Of a stretch of DNA of 64,000 bases, positions 58,637 to 64,000 are shown piece after piece. Below the pieces are notes generated by a model that was not told the DNA's origin, did not search any database, and saw nothing but the letters and a program-made list of their open reading frames with translations. Origin of the DNA: JANNSX01 sp041397825 (lineage in GTDB: Bacteria; Pseudomonadota; Alphaproteobacteria; Rhizobiales; Hyphomicrobiaceae); assembly GCA_041397825.1 (NCBI GenBank), contig JAWKVX010000002.1:992001-1056000 (forward strand), given 5' to 3'. Both the position numbers and the translations under genes were made by a program. Numbering within the stretch: the stretch's first letter is position 1; each line of letters begins with the position of its first letter.

Positions 58637-59995
58637 CTAGTTGGGCACAGTCCCGTTGCCGCCGTCCGCCGGCGCCGTGGTGCCGTTCTCGGCAGGCGCC
58701 GGGGCCGTCGCCTGCGGCAGGCCACGCAGCATGTTCATGGCGTAGATGAGCTGCGAGTCCTTCTCCTTCTCGCGCGGGACATAGGAGGAGGAGCCCGATT
58801 CCTCGCCCTCACCGTCGGCATTCTTCAGGTGACCGCGCAGGTCGGCCTCGCCGCGCGGCTTCTCCGCGCCCTTGAGCTCGTCCGGCAGCTCCTGCTCGAC
58901 AACGATGTCGGGAACGATGCCCTTGGCCTGGATCGACCGGTTCGCCGGCGTGTAGTAGCGCGCGGTCGTCAGCCGCAGGGCGCCGTTTGCACCAAGCGGA
59001 ATGATCGTCTGCACCGAGCCCTTGCCGAAGCTGCGCGTGCCGATGATGGTTGCCCGCTTGTGATCTTGAAGCGCGCCGGCGACGATCTCGGACGCCGATG
59101 CGGAGCCGCCATTGATCAGCACCACCACCTGTTTGCCGTCGGTGATGTCGCCCGTCCGCGCGTTCGAGCGCTGCGTCTCGTTCTCGTTCCGGCCACGTGT
59201 AATGACGATGGCGCCCTGCTCCAGGAAATCGTCGGAGACCGCGATCGCCTGATCGAGCAGACCACCCGGATTGTTCCTGAGATCGATGACCCAGCCCTTG
59301 AGCTTGTCGCCGATCTTGCCCTTGAGGTCGGTCACGGCCTTGACCAGATTGTCATGCGTCTGCTCGTTGAAGGCCGTCAGACGCACGTAGCCGACATCGT
59401 CCTCGGCGCTCCATTTGACCGGGTTGATACGGATGACGTCGCGCACGATCTTGATGTCGAACGGCTGCTCGGTTCCCTTGCGCACAATCGTCAGGACGAT
59501 GGGCGAGTTGACGGGACCGCGCATCTTGTCGACCGCTTGCTCGAGCGTCAGGCCCTGGATCTGCTCGCCGTCGAGCGCGGTGATGAGGTCGTTGGCCATG
59601 ATGCCGGCCTTGGCCGCGGGCGTGTCCTCGATCGGGGACACCACCTTGACGACGCTGTTCTCCATCGTCACCTCGATGCCGAGGCCGCCGAACTCGCCGC
59701 GGGTCTGCACCTGCATGTCCGAGAAGCTTTTCGCGTTCATGTAGGAGGAATGCGGGTCGAGCGAGGTCAGCATGCCGTTGATGGCAGATTCGATCATCGC
59801 CGCGTCGTCGGGTTTTTCGACATAGTCGGCGCGAACCCGCTCGAAGACATCGCCGAACAGATCGAGCTGGCGATAGAGATCAGCGTTCGGCTTGGTTGCC
59901 GATTGTGTCATGGTGACGTTGAAGACCGTCGTTCCCGCTGCAAACACCGACAGCACGAGAAAGGTCCAGAACGCATAGTCGCTCTTGCGCATCAT
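58637..59995 (-). CDS. ctpA: S41 family carboxy-terminal processing peptidase
   Basis: A 452-residue periplasmic serine protease. A membrane anchor (YAFWTFLVLSVFAAGTTVF) is followed by a PDZ domain (GGLGIEVTMENSVVKVVSPI; AGIMANDLITALDGEQI) and the protease domain. There the nucleophile Ser is in NGGSASASEIVAGAL and the Lys in GTRSFGKGSVQT. The C-terminal tail is Ala/Pro/Gly-rich. ATG 59995 overlaps the envC stop (ATGA), as in the conserved envC-ctpA pair that controls cell-wall hydrolysis and outer-envelope processing. Confidence 0.96.
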   Translation of the reverse strand: MMRKSDYAFWTFLVLSVFAAGTTVFNVTMTQSATKPNADLYRQLDLFGDVFERVRADYVEKPDDAAMIESAINGMLTSLDPHSSYMNAKSFSDMQVQTRGEFGGLGIEVTMENSVVKVVSPIEDTPAAKAGIMANDLITALDGEQIQGLTLEQAVDKMRGPVNSPIVLTIVRKGTEQPFDIKIVRDVIRINPVKWSAEDDVGYVRLTAFNEQTHDNLVKAVTDLKGKIGDKLKGWVIDLRNNPGGLLDQAIAVSDDFLEQGAIVITRGRNENETQRSNARTGDITDGKQVVVLINGGSASASEIVAGALQDHKRATIIGTRSFGKGSVQTIIPLGANGALRLTTARYYTPANRSIQAKGIVPDIVVEQELPDELKGAEKPRGEADLRGHLKNADGEGEESGSSSYVPREKEKDSQLIYAMNMLRGLPQATAPAPAENGTTAPADGGNGTVPN

Positions 59996-61404
59996 CCGTT
60001 TGCCACCTTTTGACCGCTTGGACCCCACCAGGGGTCCGGATTGATCGGCCGCTCCTTCGAGCGAAGCTCGAGATACAGAATTGGGGGCGCTGGCTCGCCT
60101 GCGCCATCCGCACTTTGCCGCGCTGCCCCCATCTTGCCGACGGGCTCGCTGGAGAGCACGAACTGGCCCACTTGTACATTGATCTGGGCCATGCCGGCCA
60201 GCAGTAGATGATAGCCGCCACCGGCATTGATGATCAAGACTTGGCCGTAGCTGCGGAACTCGCCCGCATAGACGACCCAGCCGTCACACGGCGATGTGAT
60301 CTGGGCCTGGGCGCGGGTCGCATAGGCAATGCCCTTGGATTTCGAGCCGGAGCGGGTTTTCTGGCCGAATGAGAGGATCATGTCGCCGCGAACCGGCGAG
60401 GGCAGGAGCCCCTTGGCCTTGTCGAAGGGAACGGCGGGCTTGATACGGCCGGGATCGAGAAAGGCTACGTCGGCGGCCAGCGGGCGTTCTGGCGTCGAGC
60501 CGGCCTGGATGTCGGGAGCGGCATCCCCCGCCAGAGCTTCCCCGGCGTCCGGGCTGGTCGGGACGGCGGCGGGTGGCTCGGGCTCATGACCGGCTAGGAC
60601 GGCCTCGGCGAGCTCGGTCTCGTAGGCTCCGAGCGCCGTTTTGTCGGCGACGGCCTTGTCGAGGGTCTTGATCAGATCGCGGATGTCGAGGACGCTCTTC
60701 GCCTGGGTCTTGGCCAATGTGCGCAGCCCCGCGAGCTCCTGCTCGGTCTCAGTGATGGCGAGCCGCTTTGCCTCGATCAAGGGATCGAGTCGGGCCTGCT
60801 CGGCCGCTAGGCGCTCGTGCTCCGATTTGACGAGATCGCGCTGCTTCGTCTCCTCCGCCAGCACGCGGTCCAGTTTGTCGAGCTCACGTTTCAGAAGCAG
60901 GGCTTTGTCTCGGTGCTCGGGAAAGACGGTCGACAGCATCATGGCGCTCCGCACCATGGCGAGGGCGTCCTTGCGATGGGTAATCATGGCGGGCGGCGGA
61001 TTGCTGCCCATGCGCTGGAGAACGGTCAGGAGTTGGCCCAGCTCTCTAGTTTGCGTGGCGAAGTGTGCCTGCTGCAAACGTCTCTGCTCGCTGAGGTCGC
61101 CGAGCTTCTTCTCCATGCCGGAGAGGAGCACCTCGCTGTCCTGAATTGCCGAGGCCGTCGCGATCAGCTGCCGGTTGAGCTGGTCGCGCTCCTTGGCGAA
61201 AGCCTTGAGGTTGCCTTCGAGCTCCTTCTGCCGCTTGTGCGTCGCCTCGAGACCTTGCTGCTCCTGCTCGAGTTGTTGCGCGGCCTCGTCCTTCTTGACG
61301 GTGGCCTGGTCCTGTGCAGCCGACGGAACGACCACGAGGCAGCCGACAGCGACCTGAAGGATCGCTATGCCGGCAAGCTGCTGCCAGACCCGTCGTCGGA
61401 TCAC
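59992..61404 (-). CDS. envC: EnvC-like murein hydrolase activator
   Basis: A 470-residue exported protein. The signal peptide ends near VVVPSAAQD. A long coiled coil runs from ~30 to 255 (QLEQEQQGLEATHKRQKELEG and following heptads), and the C-terminal LytM domain starts at ~345 (PVRGDMILSFGQKT). The zinc ligands of active M23 peptidases are lost (YLELRSKE where HFELR is usual), as expected for an activator rather than an enzyme. It would activate amidases at the division site and is coupled to ctpA. Confidence 0.94.
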   Translation of the reverse strand: MIRRRVWQQLAGIAILQVAVGCLVVVPSAAQDQATVKKDEAAQQLEQEQQGLEATHKRQKELEGNLKAFAKERDQLNRQLIATASAIQDSEVLLSGMEKKLGDLSEQRRLQQAHFATQTRELGQLLTVLQRMGSNPPPAMITHRKDALAMVRSAMMLSTVFPEHRDKALLLKRELDKLDRVLAEETKQRDLVKSEHERLAAEQARLDPLIEAKRLAITETEQELAGLRTLAKTQAKSVLDIRDLIKTLDKAVADKTALGAYETELAEAVLAGHEPEPPAAVPTSPDAGEALAGDAAPDIQAGSTPERPLAADVAFLDPGRIKPAVPFDKAKGLLPSPVRGDMILSFGQKTRSGSKSKGIAYATRAQAQITSPCDGWVVYAGEFRSYGQVLIINAGGGYHLLLAGMAQINVQVGQFVLSSEPVGKMGAARQSADGAGEPAPPILYLELRSKERPINPDPWWGPSGQKVANG

Positions 61405-61481
61405 GTTGCGTCTCCGTCGGAATGACCCACCCCAGGGTCATTGCTGGTCGAGGATTAAGGCGATTCTAGTGGCTTGCCCGT

Positions 61482-61964
61482 CTAGTCCCGGTGATAGGGG
61501 TGTCCGGCAACGATGGTCAATGCGCGATAGAGTTGCTCGACCAGGACGACGCGGGCGAGGCCGTGCGGCAACGTCATGGCGGATAGCGATAGAGCGAGGC
61601 GGTTGCCGCGGAGGGCTTCGTCGCCGTGGCCGTCCGGACCGCCAAGCAGAAATGCGAGATCACTTGTGCCGGCATCGCGCTCGCTGCGCAGAAATGCGGC
61701 GAAGGCCTGAGACGTCAAGCACTTGCCACTTTCGTCCAGAGCGACGCGACGCTCCGCGGGCTTGCTCGCCTTGAGCAGTGCCTCGGCCTCGTCCGACTTT
61801 CGGCGCGAGACGGCGGTCGCCCGGCTTTCGGAAAGCTCGACGATCCGCAGCGGACCGAACGCCAACGTACGGCCGAGGGCATCGATGCGCCCCAGATAGC
61901 GCGAGACCAGCTCGCGCTCAGCACCCGTCTTCAATCGGCCGACGGCCGCAATCGTCAGCCGCAT
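61482..61964 (-). CDS. rlmH: 23S rRNA pseudouridine-1915 N3-methyltransferase
   Basis: A 160-residue SPOUT methyltransferase. The C-terminal knot region FLLGGPDGHGDEALRGNRLALSLSAMTLPHGLARVVLVEQLYRA is almost invariant in RlmH. It starts MRLTIAAVGRLKTGAERELV. It methylates helix 69 of 23S rRNA. It lies 37 bases after rsfS on the same strand in the conserved nadD-rsfS-rlmH order. Confidence 0.97.
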   Translation of the reverse strand: MRLTIAAVGRLKTGAERELVSRYLGRIDALGRTLAFGPLRIVELSESRATAVSRRKSDEAEALLKASKPAERRVALDESGKCLTSQAFAAFLRSERDAGTSDLAFLLGGPDGHGDEALRGNRLALSLSAMTLPHGLARVVLVEQLYRALTIVAGHPYHRD

Positions 61965-62001
61965 CGTCGGTCCTCCGGCTCATTGCCGGCCCGTGCCGAG
62001 A

Positions 62002-62418
62002 TCAGGAGGCCAGGCCCTCCGGCGGGCGGTCGGCCGACCACATTTTCTCGAGATTGTAGAAGTCTCGGACCTCGGGCCGGAAGACGTGCACCACCACGTC
62101 GCCGACGTCGAGCAGCACCCAATCGCAGGTCGGCATGCCCTCGACTTTGACGCGGGCGTAGCCTTTTTCCTTGAGTGCTTTCTGTAACTGATCGGCGATC
62201 GCCCCGACATGTCGCTGAGAGCGTCCGGAGGCGATGATCATCGTGTCGGCGATCGACGATTTACCGATGAGGTCGATCGACACGATGTCCTCGGCTTTGG
62301 CGTTCTCAAGCAACTCGAGAACAAGGCCACTGAGGGTGGCCGACGCGTCCCTGGCCGGGACGTAGGCGGCCTTGGGCGTACTCCGGCGAGCGCGCCCCGA
62401 GAGTGTTTCAGTTGTCAG
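62002..62418 (-). CDS. rsfS: Ribosomal silencing factor RsfS
   Basis: A DUF143/RsfS protein. The core LLENAKAEDIVSIDLIGKSSIADTMIIASG and DWVLLDVGDVVVHVFRPEVRDFYNLEKMW is clear. The only ATG/GTG/TTG start in frame is TTG 62313, but that would remove the conserved first helix (ATLSGLVLELLEN). The frame is open to a CTG at 62418 preceded by AAAGGA at eight bases, so I use 62418 (138 residues). RsfS binds ribosomal protein L14 and blocks subunit joining. It has its own promoter at 62530-62559. Confidence 0.88.
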   Translation of the reverse strand: MTTETLSGRARRSTPKAAYVPARDASATLSGLVLELLENAKAEDIVSIDLIGKSSIADTMIIASGRSQRHVGAIADQLQKALKEKGYARVKVEGMPTCDWVLLDVGDVVVHVFRPEVRDFYNLEKMWSADRPPEGLAS

Positions 62419-62529
62419 GTGCTGATCCTTTCCTCACGTACCTGTCCAAGTCGGATTCTTGCGCCGGCCGCTCCTGCATTGCCTGACCGGTCCGGGAAGC
62501 TTGAGCAAGTACACTGGCAATGCGACATC

Positions 62530-62559
62530 ATTATATATGCGCCACCCTATTCGGTTCAA
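62530..62559 (-). promoter_or_regulatory. Predicted promoter of rsfS-rlmH
   Basis: On the reverse strand TTGAAC (62559-62554) and a perfect TATAAT (62535-62530) are separated by 18 bases. +1 would be near 62523, giving a leader of about 105 bases before the proposed CTG start. The surrounding bases are A/T-rich compared with the rest. Confidence 0.7.
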
Positions 62560-62619
62560 CAACTTGTACCAGATGCTCTGAATTTGAGCTGAAGCTTGTG
62601 ACGCAGAAAGACCAACGCG

Positions 62620-63243
62620 CTACCGGTGCCGCCGCCCGGATCGTTGTCGACGCAACTCTGTTGACGATAAACCCGACAAGGGGATCGAGAGGAAGGTCCA
62701 GGCCGGCGGCGTAGCCGCCGCCAGCCGACGCGCGGCGCACTCAGGCCATTGCTGGCGGCGGAAAGTGGAGGCAGCTGGCGAGGCGAGGCCCTTGAGACGC
62801 CATCCGGGGCGGTCCAGCACCGCCACGGGCATATTGGCAAAGATCGCTCGCCATCGCCGCCAGCGGTGAACCTGGGCGAGATTGTCGGCACCCATCAACC
62901 AAACTAGGTGCGCACGCGGGTTGCGTCGCGTCAGATAGCGCAGAGCCTCTGCGGTATAGGCGGTGCCGAGCCCCGCCTCGAAGCCCGTTACGACGATGCC
63001 GGGATGCGCGGAGACGTCGATCGCCTGCCGAATGCGCTCTGCAAGCGGGGGAAGATCCCGATGACTCTTCAACGGGTTGCCGGGAGAGACCATCCACCAG
63101 ACCTGGTCGAGACCGAGCCTGCGGATGGCCTCGACGCTGACATGCCGGTGGCCGGCATGGGGCGGATTGAAGCTGCCGCCCAAGAGCCCGATGCGCATGC
63201 CGGGCTCGACATGCGGTAGGGGCACAAGCGGTTGTCGAGACAT
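62620..63243 (-). CDS. nadD: Nicotinate-nucleotide adenylyltransferase
   Basis: A 207-residue NadD of NAD synthesis. The nucleotidyl-transferase motif is IGLLGGSFNPPHAGHRHVS, followed by VWWMVSPGNPLK, VWLMGADNLAQVHRW and the C-terminal ISxTxxR-like SGLSSTELRRQR. ATG 63243 lies two bases after the GFA stop. It begins the run nadD-rsfS-rlmH-envC-ctpA on the reverse strand. A promoter for rsfS lies between nadD and rsfS. Confidence 0.96.
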   Translation of the reverse strand: MSRQPLVPLPHVEPGMRIGLLGGSFNPPHAGHRHVSVEAIRRLGLDQVWWMVSPGNPLKSHRDLPPLAERIRQAIDVSAHPGIVVTGFEAGLGTAYTAEALRYLTRRNPRAHLVWLMGADNLAQVHRWRRWRAIFANMPVAVLDRPGWRLKGLASPAASTFRRQQWPECAARRLAAATPPAWTFLSIPLSGLSSTELRRQRSGRRHR

Positions 63244-63245
63244 TC

Positions 63246-63683
63246 TCAGCTTGTCCCTGCCGGCGGTTTCGGCATGGCGCTCCACTGTGCCTCTTGTGGC
63301 AGGCCGTCGAGGATGTCGTAGTAGTCGGACTTGTCCGCCACGAAGATGTGGTGATCGAGTTTCAAACCGGTCGGCGGATCGAGCGTGCCGGCCATGATGG
63401 AGATGCGGGTTGCGTCATTCGGTTTCCAGAACAGGCTCGAGCCGCAGTTCCGGCAGAAGCCTCGCTTGGCGATTTCGGAGGCCGAATACCAGCCGAGCGA
63501 GGCGTCTCCGGACACGAGGCGGAAGCGATCGGCCGCCACCGAGGTTGCCATGACGAAGGCGCCTGTCCACTGCGCACACTGGCGGCAATGGCAGACACTG
63601 ACCGGGCGGAAGGGGGCGTCGGCCTCGTAGCGGACTGCGCCGCAGAGGCAGCGGCCGGTCAACGTCTTGGGCATCTCGCTCAT
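63246..63683 (-). CDS. GFA-family (CENP-V/GFA) zinc protein
   Basis: A 145-residue protein of the glutathione-dependent formaldehyde-activating (GFA) family. The zinc ligands are visible as GRCLCGAVRY, CHCRQCAQ and GFCRNCGSSLF. ATG 63683 begins MSEMPKTLTGRCLCG. It lies between proA and nadD, which are adjacent in most relatives, so it is an insertion in a conserved order. The substrate is uncertain; most members outside Paracoccus have no shown formaldehyde role. Confidence 0.93.
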   Translation of the reverse strand: MSEMPKTLTGRCLCGAVRYEADAPFRPVSVCHCRQCAQWTGAFVMATSVAADRFRLVSGDASLGWYSASEIAKRGFCRNCGSSLFWKPNDATRISIMAGTLDPPTGLKLDHHIFVADKSDYYDILDGLPQEAQWSAMPKPPAGTS

Positions 63684-63696
63684 GGCGCGTCTCTCC

Positions 63697-64000
63697 TCAC
63701 GGCCGGGTCTGTCCGCTGCCGCGGACCTTGTACTTGAAGCTCGTCAGCTGCTCGACGCCGACGGGGCCGCGCGCATGCATGCGGCCGGTGGCGATGCCGA
63801 TCTCGGCGCCCATGCCGAACTCGCCGCCATCGGCGAACTGGGTCGACGCATTCCAAAGCACGATTGCTGAATCGACCTCGGACAGGAACTGCTCCGCCGC
63901 CGCCCGATCCTCGGTGACGATGCATTCGGTATGCTCCGAGCCGTATCTGGCAATGTGCGCGATGGCTCCTTGCACGCCGTCGACGGTACCGGCCGCGATG
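63697..64000 (-). CDS. proA: Gamma-glutamyl phosphate reductase, C-terminal part (5' end outside window)
   Basis: The frame is open to the end of the window on the reverse strand, so the gene is cut off. The visible ~100 residues are the C-terminus of ProA: ARYGSEHTECIVTEDRAAAEQFL, SAIVLWNASTQFADGGEFGMGAEIGIATGRMHARGPVGVEQLTSFKY. The last blocks are highly conserved in the family. The catalytic Cys lies upstream of the window edge. It is followed by the GFA gene. Confidence 0.97.
   Translation of the reverse strand, partial: IAAGTVDGVQGAIAHIARYGSEHTECIVTEDRAAAEQFLSEVDSAIVLWNASTQFADGGEFGMGAEIGIATGRMHARGPVGVEQLTSFKYKVRGSGQTRP

Noticed and set aside
58535..60013. 492-codon open frame on the forward strand
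   Set aside because: It lies opposite ctpA, whose protease motifs are intact; the forward translation has no recognisable features.
1..64000. CRISPR arrays, transposases, integrases, rRNA genes
   Set aside because: No regularly spaced repeats, no recognisable mobile-element proteins and no rRNA sequence were found; the only structural RNA seen is tRNA-Pro.

Overview
The window is a chromosomal segment of a GC-rich alphaproteobacterium, most likely of the order Hyphomicrobiales (Rhizobiales). The evidence is the housekeeping order proA / nadD / rsfS / rlmH / envC / ctpA / rppH, the block nrdR-ribD-ribE-ribH-nusB, a lexA gene preceded by the alphaproteobacterial GTTC-N7-GTTC box, homospermidine synthase, the YcjX/YcjF pair and NtaA-type flavin monooxygenases. 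I cannot name a genus from the sequence alone.

Layout. 1-3.9 kb is an eroded region: the 3' end of a cyclase/ATPase/TPR signalling gene, an Asp/Glu racemase fragment butted against a membrane-protein fragment, and gene-free DNA ending at the 3' end of tRNA-Pro(GGG). 4-13.3 kb holds an aldo/keto reductase, a copper amine oxidase, a soluble histidine kinase, a ferric-iron ABC importer (binding protein and fused permease, no ATPase) under a candidate Irr-type promoter, and a flavoprotein disulfide oxidoreductase. 13.3-25.3 kb holds YcjF/YcjX, a PuuB-like oxidase, lexA, an HNH protein, moeA, an in-frame TrpC-MoaC fusion, a nitronate monooxygenase bracketed by a decayed direct repeat of the trpC 5' end, a LysR regulator with a rebuilt N-terminus and a quinone oxidoreductase.

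25.3-31.5 kb holds homospermidine synthase behind a 1-kb leader, two Fe(II)/2OG-type oxygenases, a small basic protein, and an SDR protein without its catalytic tyrosine coupled to a GrdB-like CxxC protein. 31.5-38.1 kb is a forward block nrdR-ribD-ribE-ribH-nusB-MFS-recO-monooxygenase with overlapping or nearly touching genes. 38-48 kb contains msrA, a TadG-like protein, a secreted protein, glpK, a hemerythrin, a host-attachment family protein, a flavin reductase and an MFS exporter.

48-55.6 kb carries the most distinctive regulation: a B3/4-PaiB operon divergent from an XRE-cupin regulator, with overlapping -10 elements that place both transcription starts exactly on the start codons (leaderless mRNAs), and a GbsR/MarR-DUF4166-epimerase operon whose regulator also appears leaderless, with an 18-bp palindrome centred on its ATG. 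55.6-64 kb is a reverse-strand housekeeping run: CAP lipoprotein, HAD phosphatase, two tandem RppH-type Nudix hydrolases, a short remnant where a YibQ-type deacetylase is expected, ctpA, envC, rlmH, rsfS, nadD, a GFA protein and the 3' part of proA.

A recurring theme is polyamine and amine chemistry (copper amine oxidase, PuuB-like oxidase, homospermidine synthase, agmatinase-type ureohydrolase), although these genes are scattered rather than in one operon. I see no CRISPR array, transposase, integrase or rRNA gene.
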